A DNA stretch of 64,000 nucleotides from Mariniflexile litorale (GTDB lineage: Bacteria; Bacteroidota; Bacteroidia; Flavobacteriales; Flavobacteriaceae), in contig NZ_CP155618.1 of NCBI RefSeq assembly GCF_031128465.2, positions 1,435,501-1,499,500 of the forward strand, read 5' to 3'. This document shows positions 1 through 8,578 of the stretch, in pieces (within the stretch, counting starts at the first letter, position 1; every line of letters starts with the position of its first letter). The notes below the pieces were generated by a model, which was given only the letters and a program-made list of their open reading frames with translations, was not told the origin of the DNA and did no database searches. A program made the translations under genes and the position numbers.

Positions 1-830
1 CGCAGTTTTTCAGCACAGCTTGTTGCAAAAGTTGAAATACGTTCTTTTATATTTTCAATATCTGAAAAAGTATATTCAAAACTTCGGGTTGTGGCAATAG
101 CTTGTTTTGTTTTAACTTCATCTAATTGCAAAGTGGGTATGCCTTCTAAATCCTTTTTAAGTTTCCACTCTACAATAGAGAAATTTTTACGCACCCAATC
201 GTCTGGAAGCAATACAAAATCTAATGCGGTAGTACATCCTTTTGCTTTCAATCGCTTTGTTAAGCCACGACCAATACCCCATACATCTTTAATTTTAATC
301 CATTTTAAGGCTTTAATACGTTTTTCTTCAGAATCGATAACATAAACGCCTTTGGTTTGGTTAGGAAACTTACGGGCAATTTTATTAGCGACTTTACTTA
401 ATGCCTTTGTTGGCGCCATACCCACACAGGTGGGAATGCCCGTCCATTTTAAAATACGGGTTCTAATTTGGCTTCCATACTCGTTAAAATTATAATTTTC
501 AAAGCCTTTAAATTGAATGAAAGCTTCATCAATGCTGTATACTTCAACATCGGGCGTGAATTGTTCTAAAATGGACATAACACGACCGCTCATGTCACCA
601 TAAAGCGGATAGTTAGATGAAAATACTTGTATGCCATTTTCTTTACAAAATCTGTCCCATTTAAAAATAGGCGCTCCCATAGGCAAACCAATAACTTTGG
701 CTTCATCACTGCGAGCTATAACACATCCATCGTTATTGCTTAAAATAGCCATCGGCTTATTTCGTAAATTAGGGTTGAAAGCGCGTTCGCAAGACGCATA
801 AAAATTGTTACAATCTACTAGGGCATACAT
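1..830 (-). CDS. umuC: Y-family DNA polymerase, UmuC-like (partial, 3' end outside window)
   Basis: This is the catalytic subunit of an error-prone translesion DNA polymerase (Pol V type). The minus-strand frame opens at an ATG at 828-830 and runs without a stop to the window edge, giving about 276 residues of a protein usually near 420. The N-terminus reads MYALVDCNNFYASCERAF, the Y-family palm motif with its first catalytic Asp. YSIDEAF, carrying the second acidic motif, follows near residue 100, and a helix-hairpin-helix-like segment (IKDVWGIGRGL) lies near residue 190. UmuC is normally paired with a LexA-like UmuD encoded just upstream. Here the upstream gene is an unrelated small exported protein, so any UmuD partner lies elsewhere. 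Family assignment is firm; SOS control is known for the family but no LexA box was identified here. Confidence 0.93.
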   Translation of the reverse strand, partial: MYALVDCNNFYASCERAFNPNLRNKPMAILSNNDGCVIARSDEAKVIGLPMGAPIFKWDRFCKENGIQVFSSNYPLYGDMSGRVMSILEQFTPDVEVYSIDEAFIQFKGFENYNFNEYGSQIRTRILKWTGIPTCVGMAPTKALSKVANKIARKFPNQTKGVYVIDSEEKRIKALKWIKIKDVWGIGRGLTKRLKAKGCTTALDFVLLPDDWVRKNFSIVEWKLKKDLEGIPTLQLDEVKTKQAIATTRSFEYTFSDIENIKERISTFATSCAEKL

Positions 831-863
831 AAGGGCAAAGGTACGTGAAATGCCTATATTTTT

Positions 864-1277
864 TTAGAAAAACTTCCCGCTTTGTATGATGGCATGTCCA
901 GTTCGCTTATAAGTAACCTTGGTACCATTTGCACAGAATTGATACACTGCTTTCACTTTTTGCTCCGAAACAGATAATAAAATAACATCGGCTACTTCAC
1001 AATCATAATCTTTAGCGACTTTCTTTTTTACATCATCCATGGTGGCGCGTCCCTTTTTCAATTGTGATTGAATTTTGGAATTCAACTTTGGCTCCTCAAA
1101 ATCTACTGCTAGGTTACATCTTTTATCGGGTGTTGATTTTTCTATATCAATATATTCCCAAGTATAATCGGATTTTAATAGTATTCGCCTTCCATCTTCG
1201 GTTTTTACAATGTGATTGTTTTGGGAGAAACCAACTAAGGTGATAAAAAACAGAAACATAAAAAGACACTTTTTCAT
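864..1277 (-). CDS. Small exported protein, DUF3157-like
   Basis: The 137-residue protein has a clear N-terminal signal peptide (about residues 1-18, MKKCLFMFLFFITLVGFSQ). A short motif follows, in which EDGRRILLKSDYTWEYID (about residues 27-44) resembles small exported proteins grouped as DUF3157. The mature part contains three Cys residues and no known catalytic motif. It is probably periplasmic or outer-membrane-associated; the function is unknown. It lies 33 bases upstream of umuC on the same strand, where umuD is often found, but it shows no LexA-like Ser/Lys peptidase features. Transcriptional linkage with umuC is possible but not shown. The DUF assignment rests on memory of the family motif. 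Confidence 0.7.
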   Translation of the reverse strand: MKKCLFMFLFFITLVGFSQNNHIVKTEDGRRILLKSDYTWEYIDIEKSTPDKRCNLAVDFEEPKLNSKIQSQLKKGRATMDDVKKKVAKDYDCEVADVILLSVSEQKVKAVYQFCANGTKVTYKRTGHAIIQSGKFF

Positions 1278-1328
1278 AGCAAGAGGGTGTATAATTGAAT
1301 TTCAAAAATACAATTTTTTCAAGTTAAA

Positions 1329-1535
1329 TTAATCTTCTACAAATTCTAAAATATCTGCGGGTTGACAGTCTAACGCTTTACAAATAGCCTCTAAAGTGGA
1401 AAAACGTACTGCTTTAGCTTTCCCTGATTTTAAAATGGAGAGGTTTGCTGTAGTAATTCCTATAATTTCAGCCAACTCATTGCTTCTCATTTTGCGTTTA
1501 GTAAGCATAATATCTAGATTTACTATTATAGGCAT
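1329..1535 (-). CDS. Short XRE/Cro-type helix-turn-helix regulator
   Basis: This 68-residue protein is essentially a single HTH_XRE domain of the YozG-like group. The helix pair MRSNELAEIIGITTANLSILKSG (about residues 16-38) is the DNA-binding turn, and it ends in the typical CQPADILEFVED tail. It is the last gene of a minus-strand set and starts only 3 bases after the stop of the DUF2975 membrane protein. DUF2975 genes are commonly paired with such a short XRE regulator, so the two probably act together as a membrane-linked regulatory module. The signal sensed is unknown. Confidence 0.9.
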   Translation of the reverse strand: MPIIVNLDIMLTKRKMRSNELAEIIGITTANLSILKSGKAKAVRFSTLEAICKALDCQPADILEFVED

Positions 1536-1538
1536 AAG

Positions 1539-2099
1539 TTATATAGTTAGTTCGTTTTCTTGTTTTAATATTCTTGAATTTTCAAAAATTTTACTAAATA
1601 GCAGAAAAAATAAGCCTATAACAATAGAAAAAATACTTTTCAAATCGATTGCAGCACTTGCTATACTTAAAATTTTAATAAAAATATCATCTTCTATTTT
1701 AATTGTATTTTTAAAATATAGCGCAAAAAACAACTGTACTATAATTGATGAAACTCCTATAAAAACAAAAAGACTTCCTACTATTTTAAAGTTTTTTATT
1801 ACTTGATTATTATAAAAATCGGACTGCATAAATAATGAAACGCTTTTTCTTAAAAATGAGATTGCAATTATAAATAATACGAAATTAACAGCTATTGTTA
1901 AAGGAATAAAAAACATTCTCCAGTTAAAAAATGTACTAAACAACATTTTGAATATGACTGAATTATTAGACATCGGTGCAAATAATAAATCTGTAAAAAA
2001 ATAAGCAATTCCCCAAAATAATAATTGAAGAATGGCAATTCCAATTAATATGAAAAATAAAATATCAATTAATGATTTTAATTTTTTTATTGTTTTCAT
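1539..2099 (-). CDS. DUF2975 four-helix membrane protein
   Basis: The 186-residue integral membrane protein has four predicted transmembrane stretches, around residues 10-35, 55-80, 108-130 and 145-170. Its C-terminal tail is RILKQENELTI. Architecture and tail match the DUF2975 family, whose function is unknown but which nearly always sits beside a short XRE regulator, as here (3-base gap). A second, frameshifted copy lies immediately upstream, its ancestral stop 2 bases before this start. The two genes share the tail motif K/RVLKQEN-LTI and so look like a tandem duplication. Expression is probably from a promoter upstream of the first copy. Confidence 0.85.
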   Translation of the reverse strand: MKTIKKLKSLIDILFFILIGIAILQLLFWGIAYFFTDLLFAPMSNNSVIFKMLFSTFFNWRMFFIPLTIAVNFVLFIIAISFLRKSVSLFMQSDFYNNQVIKNFKIVGSLFVFIGVSSIIVQLFFALYFKNTIKIEDDIFIKILSIASAAIDLKSIFSIVIGLFFLLFSKIFENSRILKQENELTI

Positions 2100-2101
2100 A
2101 G

Positions 2102-2597
2102 CTATATTGTTAAGTCGTTTTCTTGTTTTGCAACCCTCGCCTTTGAAAAGGCTTCACTTAAAAACATGAAAAACAATCCCATAATCACAGATATTATAAG
2201 GGAATGATCCATTCCAAAATTAACCTTATTTAAAAGGATTAGGCTTAAAATAAATATAAAAACCAATACTAAAAATCAAAAGTAGTTTTCCTGCTTTTTT
2301 AAAATTATTTATAACCAATTCTGAAAAATAGTTGCCATTGGATAAATCATTTAAACAATTTTTAAGTAAATAAATAACTCTAATAAAAACACTAATAAAC
2401 ATAAGTGATACTAGGATAATAAATAAGAATTTTCCAAAACTTAAATTTGAAATATCAAAATTATCTAGAAAATCAAAAGTACCATGTTTTCCTTTTTTGT
2501 ACTGAATTATTGGTATAATTGCTAACGTAATAAAAGAAATCACAAGTATGTAAAAATAAATATTGATTAACTTTTTTAAAATAGATAGAGCCTTCAT
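2102..2597 (-). pseudogene. DUF2975 membrane protein, broken by a +1 frameshift in a run of A/T
   Basis: The intact reading frame from the ATG at 2597 gives 123 residues and stops at 2226 in the middle of the third transmembrane helix. Reading on in the next frame restores a DUF2975-like end, including SLIISVIMGLFFMFLSEAF and the tail RVAKQENDLTI, with its stop at 2102-2104. That tail closely matches the intact neighbour downstream (RILKQENELTI). The switch falls at or near the five-A run at 2258-2262 (five Ts on the coding strand); one fewer base would restore about 165 codons. It is either a real homopolymer frameshift, a phase-variable site, or a sequencing error. Confidence 0.82.
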
Positions 2598-2730
2598 ATA
2601 GTAATTAATTATTGATTAACGATAACAAATATACACTAAATTATCGAAAAACAATAATTTCAAAAATATAAACGTGTTTGAAATATTTTAAAACAACATT
2701 TGTTAATTGGTTAGTTTTCAATAAACATGC

Positions 2731-4227
2731 TCAACCATTCAAAACCAAATTATAGGCCGCTCGTAATTTTTTTACTATAATTTCTATTTCTTCTTCGTTT
2801 AAATCTCCAAACCCAAAACGAATGCAACAGGTGTTTTTATCTTGGTAAAGAATTGTTTTTGGTAGAAATAAATCCATGTTTTGGGCTTGTTGCGCTAACT
2901 TAACTAAGGATATTTTTGGTTCAAAACGCAACCATAATGCTAAACCGCCTGAAGGTTTATCCCAAAACACGTGTTGCTTAAAATATTTGAAGAGACATTC
3001 GCATAAAAAATCACGTCTTTGCTTATAAATGATGATGTTTTTCTTAATTAATCGGTGTATTTCACCTTCATAAATAAGTTCAGATAGCATTTGTTCTTGA
3101 ATTAAATCCCCTTGTCTATCTAATATTCTTAAATAGTTTTTAGCTTCTGAAATTAAATTTTCTGGTGCAATAACAAATCCTGTTTGAAAACTAGGAAATA
3201 ACGATTGCCCTAGTTTTCCTAAATAAATAATAACGCCATGAGCATCAGAACTCGCCATAGGTAACATGGCAGAACCATCAAACTGAAAATCATAATCAAA
3301 ATCATCTTCAATAATAGCGAATTGATACTCTTTTGCAAGTTGCATTAATTGTAAACGGCGCTCTGCACTAAGCGCTCTCGTGGTGGGATAATGCCTATGT
3401 GCGCACACATAAATACAACGAACAGTGTTTTTTATAAAATGTTTTCTAATGTATTCTACATCGATACCGTCGTTATCTATGGGGATGGTTTTAATAGTTG
3501 CTCCAGACTGCTGAAAAATCATATTGGCAGCGTAGTTACTTAAATCACCAACCAAAACAATATCATTAGGTTTCAATAAAACCTGCGAAACAATATACAA
3601 ACTCATCTCTATGCTTCTTGTACTCATCAAGTTGTGAGACTTAATATGAAATCCACGCGTAGCATTTAAATAATTACATAATTGAATTTCGAAAGCAGAA
3701 TGAGACGATAGTGCTGTTTGATTCCATTTTGAAATTAACGATTTTCGTTTCATGGAGGCGCTATACCATTTTGAAAATTGATGCGTTGGGTGTAATCTCA
3801 AATCTGGTTGTCCATCATTTATACTATACTTTTTTTGATTCTGTTCGAGCGTAGAAGCTAAATTAAAGGAAGATTGAAAAGGAAAACCTGTGGTTTTTGC
3901 ATAGTCGTGAACTTGATCAATGCGCTGTGAAGTTGCTTTAATCGCTACTGTTTTTTCCTCTGGAACTAAAATACAAGTGCCCTTATTCGGTATAATTTCT
4001 ACCCAACCTTGCGAAGCTAATTCATCATAAATAGCTACAACCGTATTTCTATTAATTTTGAATAATTGACTAAAAGTACGCGTCCCAGGCAACCAATCGC
4101 CCTCCGTTAAGTAACCTCGTTGAATGGCATTAATTATTTGTTGCGCCGCTTGGATATAAACCGCTGTAGAATTTGATTTTTCAAGATGAATCAATTGCTT
4201 TAAAAGTTTGTTAACCGGACTATTCAT
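2731..4227 (-). CDS. MocR/PdxR-type regulator: GntR wHTH fused to aminotransferase-like domain
   Basis: The 498-residue protein has an N-terminal GntR winged-helix domain (about residues 15-80, with INRNTVVAIYDELASQGWVE as the recognition part) and a fold-type I aminotransferase domain (about 130-498). The family senses PLP or an amino-acid derivative and controls a neighbouring gene. IIEDDFDYDF is the PLP-ring Asp motif and CIRFGFG the C-terminal carboxylate-binding region. The normal motif GTFSK-T-L-x-P reads GKLGQSLFP here, so the Schiff-base Lys is Gln341, and the nearest Lys (338) is three residues early. The following conserved Arg is also Gln. The protein may bind ligand without an internal aldimine. 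It diverges from the TonB receptor across a 77-base gap containing a palindrome. Confidence 0.9.
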   Translation of the reverse strand: MNSPVNKLLKQLIHLEKSNSTAVYIQAAQQIINAIQRGYLTEGDWLPGTRTFSQLFKINRNTVVAIYDELASQGWVEIIPNKGTCILVPEEKTVAIKATSQRIDQVHDYAKTTGFPFQSSFNLASTLEQNQKKYSINDGQPDLRLHPTHQFSKWYSASMKRKSLISKWNQTALSSHSAFEIQLCNYLNATRGFHIKSHNLMSTRSIEMSLYIVSQVLLKPNDIVLVGDLSNYAANMIFQQSGATIKTIPIDNDGIDVEYIRKHFIKNTVRCIYVCAHRHYPTTRALSAERRLQLMQLAKEYQFAIIEDDFDYDFQFDGSAMLPMASSDAHGVIIYLGKLGQSLFPSFQTGFVIAPENLISEAKNYLRILDRQGDLIQEQMLSELIYEGEIHRLIKKNIIIYKQRRDFLCECLFKYFKQHVFWDKPSGGLALWLRFEPKISLVKLAQQAQNMDLFLPKTILYQDKNTCCIRFGFGDLNEEEIEIIVKKLRAAYNLVLNG

Positions 4228-4237
4228 TATTTTAAAA

Positions 4238-4259
4238 CTGGACTACTTAACTAGTCCAG
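4238..4259. promoter_or_regulatory. Perfect inverted repeat, candidate operator of the MocR-type regulator
   Basis: CTGGACTA and TAGTCCAG form perfect 8-base arms around a 6-base spacer, centred in the 77-base gap between the divergent regulator and TonB receptor genes. The position, just upstream of the receptor's likely promoter (a TTTTG at 4271-4275 before its start), suits either an activator or a repressor that controls both genes. Assignment to this regulator is inferred from location and symmetry. Confidence 0.65.
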
Positions 4260-4304
4260 AAAGTTACGAATTTTGCAGCGTAAAAAACACTTTCAATTTT
4301 TGTT

Positions 4305-6140
4305 ATGAAAAAAAAATATTATTTAGTTTTAATCTTATTAGTTTCTACTATTGTAAACGCTCAAAACGAACAAATTAAACAACAAGACACTACGGCGCTT
4401 AGTGAAGTGATAATCAACTCAACACGTATAGATTTACCCTTTAAAGAGAATTCAAGAACCATTTCTATAATTTCTTCAGAAGCTATTAAAAATAGTGCTG
4501 CAAATAATATTGCCGATTTATTACAACAAGTAGCCGGTTTAGACATTAGACGTCGTGGTACCGCAGGAAGTCAAGCCGATTTATATATTCGTGGTGGAGG
4601 TTTCGATCAAACCTTATTACTTATTGATGGCATAAAGATGGACGATGCACAAACAGGGCATCATACTATGAATGCCGCTTTACCTATCGAAGTTATTGAG
4701 CGCATTGAAATAATAAAAGGCCCAGCAGCCCGAGTTTTTGGGCAAAATGCATTTAATGGTGCTATCAATATTGTTACTAAAAAAGAATTGAACAATACGG
4801 TTTCTGCTAATATTGGAGCTGGTTCTTTTGGGCAATTAAATGCTGGTATTACTGTGGGTTCAGACTTAGAGAACTCATCACACATTGTACATGTAGATAA
4901 AATATCTTCTGAAGGTTACCGCTATAACACCGATTACGATAATAGCAATTATTTTGTAAAAAGTATTTTCAATAAAAACAAAAAAGCCATTGAAATGATT
5001 GCTACGTTCCAAGAGCGAAAATTTGGCGCAAACGGATTTTATGCCAGAGCAAGTGCTACTGATCAATATGAAGAAACTCAAAATAGTTTAATTGGATTTT
5101 CTACACAATTTAATACTGAAAAATTAACTATTAAACCACGTGTTTACTGGAAACGAAACCAAGATGAGTATGTCTACTTAAGAAATGACCCAACCGTTTA
5201 CAGAAATTTACATATTACTAACAAAATGGGAGCTGAAGTTAATGCCAGCTATAAATCGAAGACTGGAATAACTGGGTTTGGTGTCGATATATCTAAAGTT
5301 TATATTAAAAGTAACAATTTAGGAGACCGCAATAGATTTATGACCACATTGTTTTTGGAGCATAAATTTAAATTGCTAAATGACAAATTAGATATTACAC
5401 CTGGAGTGGCAGTCTCCTATTTTTCAGATTTTGATTTTTATGCCTTTCCAGGAATCGATTTGGGTTACAAAATTAACGACCAGTTAAAAGCTTACGGAAA
5501 CATTGGCTATACCTACAGAATACCAACTTACACCGATTTATTTTATAACGATTCCAGTACAACGGGAAACCCAGATTTAGAAGTTGAAGAAGCTTTCGCT
5601 CAAGAAATTGGTATTAAATATTTCTCGCCTAAATTTTCAGGGTCATTTGCCTTATACAATAGAGATGCACAAAACTTAATTGATTTTATTCGCTCAAATA
5701 CTACTCCAGAAGCCATTTATACAGCCACTAACATCACCGAGGTTAACACTAAAGGTTTCGAAATTGATGCTTCCTATCATTTTAAACTAAATGGCTTCAA
5801 CCAGACACTAGCTGTTGGATATAATTTTTTAGAAGATGATATTTTAAACCAAAATAAAGAACTATCTCGTTATTCCTTAAACACGCTTAAACACCATTTT
5901 ACAACACATTTGAACACACAGTTATTTAAAAATGTAAGTCAGAATATTATATACAAACACGCCGAACGTACTACAGGAAATAGTTATAATGTATGGGATG
6001 CTTCGTTAGCTGTAAACCTAAAACAATTAGAATTTACTCTAACAGCAAGTAATATTTTTGATGCAGACTATATTGAAGCTGGTTTTGTACCTATGCCACC
6101 AAGTAATTTATTATTTGGCTTAAGATATAATTTTAAATAA
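4305..6140 (+). CDS. TonB-dependent outer-membrane receptor, BtuB-like
   Basis: The 611-residue receptor has a signal peptide (residues 1-19, ending VNAQ), a TonB-box-like stretch followed by a plug domain (about 30-150, with NIADLLQQVAGLDIRRRG, LYIRGGGFDQTLLLIDG and IEIIKGPAA), and a 22-strand barrel ending in the aromatic RYNFK. It imports a scarce nutrient across the outer membrane. No N-terminal carboxypeptidase-like extension is present, and the length is that of the cobalamin/small-molecule receptors. The substrate is unknown. No cobalamin riboswitch is seen upstream. The divergent MocR-type regulator and the downstream bioB suggest a vitamin or amino-acid-like substrate, but this is inference. 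Confidence 0.9.
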   Translation: MKKKYYLVLILLVSTIVNAQNEQIKQQDTTALSEVIINSTRIDLPFKENSRTISIISSEAIKNSAANNIADLLQQVAGLDIRRRGTAGSQADLYIRGGGFDQTLLLIDGIKMDDAQTGHHTMNAALPIEVIERIEIIKGPAARVFGQNAFNGAINIVTKKELNNTVSANIGAGSFGQLNAGITVGSDLENSSHIVHVDKISSEGYRYNTDYDNSNYFVKSIFNKNKKAIEMIATFQERKFGANGFYARASATDQYEETQNSLIGFSTQFNTEKLTIKPRVYWKRNQDEYVYLRNDPTVYRNLHITNKMGAEVNASYKSKTGITGFGVDISKVYIKSNNLGDRNRFMTTLFLEHKFKLLNDKLDITPGVAVSYFSDFDFYAFPGIDLGYKINDQLKAYGNIGYTYRIPTYTDLFYNDSSTTGNPDLEVEEAFAQEIGIKYFSPKFSGSFALYNRDAQNLIDFIRSNTTPEAIYTATNITEVNTKGFEIDASYHFKLNGFNQTLAVGYNFLEDDILNQNKELSRYSLNTLKHHFTTHLNTQLFKNVSQNIIYKHAERTTGNSYNVWDASLAVNLKQLEFTLTASNIFDADYIEAGFVPMPPSNLLFGLRYNFK

Positions 6141-6153
6141 ATTTAATTTGATA

Positions 6154-6182
6154 AAAAAGGCCAGATAAAATTTGGTCTTTTT
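6154..6182 (+). terminator. Rho-independent terminator after TonB receptor
   Basis: AAAAAGGCCA and TGGTCTTTTT form a stem with a short loop, followed by further T/A bases. It lies 14 bases past the receptor stop and separates that transcript from bioB. Confidence 0.7.
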
Positions 6183-6281
6183 ATAATCCTTAAAATACTG
6201 ATTTAACGGTTAAAGTTCTGGTTATTTATACATAAGCTTTTATGTTAAATTACTTATTTTTAAGTCTGTTGAAATTACAAC

Positions 6282-6289
6282 TATTTTTG
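6282..6289 (+). promoter_or_regulatory. Putative -7 promoter element of bioB
   Basis: TATTTTTG fits the Bacteroidota -7 consensus TAnnTTTG, 17 bases before the bioB start. A clear -33 TTTG at ideal spacing is not seen. Confidence 0.45.
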
Positions 6290-6306
6290 TTTTAAATTAA
6301 TTTTAC

Positions 6307-7401
6307 ATGAACGAAACTAAACACAATTGGACCAAAGAAGAAATTCTAAACATATACAACAAACCTGTAATGGAATTGCTTTACGAAGCAGCTACAGTTC
6401 ATCGTATACACCATGATCCAAATACAGTTCAAGTAAGCACTTTGGTTTCTATTAAAACAGGAGGATGCTCAGAAGATTGCGGATACTGTCCGCAAGCAGC
6501 TCGTTATCATACCGATATTGAAGGAAATGATTTAATGAGTGTAAAACAAGTAAAAGCACAAGCATTACGAGCTAAATCTGGAGGAAGTTCGCGTGTTTGT
6601 ATGGGAGCCGCCTGGAGAAATGTAAAAGACGGAAAAGAATTTAATCAAGTTTTAGAAATGGTACGCACCATTAATAAGCTAGACATGGAAGTATGCTGTA
6701 CACTAGGTATGATTACCGAAAACCAAGCACAGCGATTAGCCGAGGCTGGTTTATATGCATACAATCATAATTTAGACTCCTCTGAAGAATATTATAAAGA
6801 AGTAATTTCTACACGTGGCTATCAAGATAGATTAGATACTATTAATAACGTTAGAAAAACCAATGTTACCGTTTGTTCTGGCGGAATTATTGGAATGGGA
6901 GAAAGCATTGATGATAGAGCTGGTATGTTAGTCGCATTATCAACCCTAAACCCACAACCAGAATCAACTCCAATAAATGCTTTGGTAGCAGTTGAAGGCA
7001 CACCACTTGAAAATCAAAAACCAATTTCTATTTGGGAAATGATTAGAATGGTTGCTACAACACGTATTGTAATGCCCGAAACACAAGTGCGTTTAAGTGC
7101 TGGAAGAACACAAATGTCGAGAGAAGGGCAAGCCATGTGTTTTTTTGCTGGTGCCAACTCTATTTTTGCAGGTGATAAATTATTAACTACCCCAAATCCT
7201 GATGTAAATGAAGACATGAAAATGTTTGAATTATTAGGGTTGAATCCGCAAAAAGCTTTTACTAAAAAAACACAACCAAAAACCGTTGAAGCTCCAGAAT
7301 CTCAATATGAAGCATTAGGTGAAAAACCAAAATGGACACGGCCAGAACATACTATAGAACGTAACGAAGCTGCCAAACAAAAAGCTAAAGTTATTAAGTA
7401 A
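6307..7401 (+). CDS. bioB: Biotin synthase
   Basis: Radical SAM enzyme that inserts sulfur into dethiobiotin to make biotin, the last step of the pathway. The 364-residue protein carries the radical SAM cluster motif CSEDCGYCPQ (about residues 55-64), a family signature. The [2Fe-2S] cluster ligands follow in VCMGAAWR and EVCCTLG, and in VTVCSGG near residue 190. RLSAGR is the conserved Arg segment. The C-terminal tail is Lys-rich and poorly conserved. No other bio genes are adjacent. A terminator lies between it and the upstream TonB receptor, so it is probably transcribed alone. Confidence 0.97.
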   Translation: MNETKHNWTKEEILNIYNKPVMELLYEAATVHRIHHDPNTVQVSTLVSIKTGGCSEDCGYCPQAARYHTDIEGNDLMSVKQVKAQALRAKSGGSSRVCMGAAWRNVKDGKEFNQVLEMVRTINKLDMEVCCTLGMITENQAQRLAEAGLYAYNHNLDSSEEYYKEVISTRGYQDRLDTINNVRKTNVTVCSGGIIGMGESIDDRAGMLVALSTLNPQPESTPINALVAVEGTPLENQKPISIWEMIRMVATTRIVMPETQVRLSAGRTQMSREGQAMCFFAGANSIFAGDKLLTTPNPDVNEDMKMFELLGLNPQKAFTKKTQPKTVEAPESQYEALGEKPKWTRPEHTIERNEAAKQKAKVIK

Positions 7402-7627
7402 TAATCGTTTCGACTGACAGAAAATCTGCTTATTATCTATTATTTTAAATGTCTTTCCAGATATACAGCAATCTGTTTGTTAACTATAAATTCAAAATAG
7501 AGAGACGAGAGCATCCTTTTTTGTATTCACAATAAAACCCAAATAAAACTGAGAAAAAAATATAGTAAAAGCCTGATTCTATTTTCTATATATAAAAAAT
7601 ACTATTTCTAGTTTCGTAACGTTTTCT

Positions 7628-7635
7628 TAACTTTG
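7628..7635 (+). promoter_or_regulatory. Putative -7 promoter element of the cupin-like gene
   Basis: TAACTTTG matches TAnnTTTG. It lies 21 bases before the TTG start, and TTTC at 7605-7608 is a weak -33 candidate at 19-base spacing. Confidence 0.5.
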
Positions 7636-7656
7636 ATATACTAAATTAATTAAACC

Positions 7657-8517
7657 TTGTCGTTGAACTTACAAGATATCCCTCGTGTAAAAACAATTAC
7701 TAAAGAGGATTTTTTAAAGCACTATTTTAAACCACAAAAACCTGTGGTTATTGAGCATTTTATAGACCATTGGCCTGCTTATAGTAAGTGGAATTTAGAT
7801 TATATGAAAACCATTGGTGGCGATATTACTATTCCATTATACGACGATAGACCTGTCCATTCTAAAGATAGTTTTAACGAGCCCCACGCCAAAATGAAGT
7901 TAGGTGATTATATCGATTTACTTAAACGTAAACCTACTAAATACCGCATTTTTTTGTGGAATGCCATTAAGGAAATTCCGTTATTACAAAACGATTTTTC
8001 ATTTCCTGATTTTGGTTTGCGTCTCATGAAAGGCATCCCCATGCTGTTTTTTGGTGGACGCAATTCATACACCTTTATGCATTACGATATTGATTTGGCT
8101 AATATTTTCCATTTTCATTTTGAAGGCATAAAACAAATTATTTTGTTCGACCAAAAGCAAAACAATTATTTATATAAAGTACCACACGCCTTAATTACTC
8201 GTGAAGATATTGATTTTGCCAACCCCGATTTTGAAAAATGGCCGCTGTTAAAAAAGGCACAAGGTTACCAAACCGAACTAAACCATGGCGAAGTGTTATA
8301 CATGCCCGAAGGTTATTGGCACTATATGCGTTATATAACACCTGGGTTTTCTATGAGTTTGCGTGCCATAGCTCGTAATCCTAAAAACTTTAGTAAAGCT
8401 ATTTACAATATTATTATCATGCGGAGTTTTGATAATGCCATGCGTCGCATAAAAGGTCAAAAATGGATCGATTGGAAAAACCAACAAGCCATTATAAAAA
8501 CCCATAAGAACTTATAA
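7657..8517 (+). CDS. Cupin-like (JmjC-type) domain protein
   Basis: The 286-residue protein belongs to the cupin_8/JmjC-like group of Fe(II)/2-oxoglutarate-type oxygenase folds. YTFMHYDIDLANIFHFHFEG (about residues 137-156) gives the HxD metal-binding pair, and GEVLYMPEGYWHYMRY (about 210-225) gives the distal His. PVVIEHF at the N-terminus is also typical. The start is almost certainly a TTG: an in-frame stop lies at 7651-7653 and the first in-frame ATG is more than 40 codons inside the conserved domain. TTG at 7657 or 7663 are both possible. Substrate (protein hydroxylation or small molecule) is unknown. It appears monocistronic. Confidence 0.88.
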   Translation: MSLNLQDIPRVKTITKEDFLKHYFKPQKPVVIEHFIDHWPAYSKWNLDYMKTIGGDITIPLYDDRPVHSKDSFNEPHAKMKLGDYIDLLKRKPTKYRIFLWNAIKEIPLLQNDFSFPDFGLRLMKGIPMLFFGGRNSYTFMHYDIDLANIFHFHFEGIKQIILFDQKQNNYLYKVPHALITREDIDFANPDFEKWPLLKKAQGYQTELNHGEVLYMPEGYWHYMRYITPGFSMSLRAIARNPKNFSKAIYNIIIMRSFDNAMRRIKGQKWIDWKNQQAIIKTHKNL

Positions 8518-8545
8518 ATAACCCTATTTTTCATCATAACTTATA

Positions 8546-8553
8546 TATCTTTG
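8546..8553 (+). promoter_or_regulatory. -7 promoter element of the small barrel gene
   Basis: TATCTTTG is a full match to TAnnTTTG, 25 bases before the ATG at 8579. Confidence 0.6.
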
Positions 8554-8578
8554 TCCCACTTAAATTTAAACAAAAATC

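Noticed and set aside
864-1277. Possible umuD upstream of umuC
   Set aside because: The protein has a signal peptide and no LexA-like Ser/Lys protease motif.
4227-4305. Cobalamin riboswitch ahead of the BtuB-like receptor
   Set aside because: The gap is only 77 bases and holds a simple palindrome; no room for the conserved riboswitch core.
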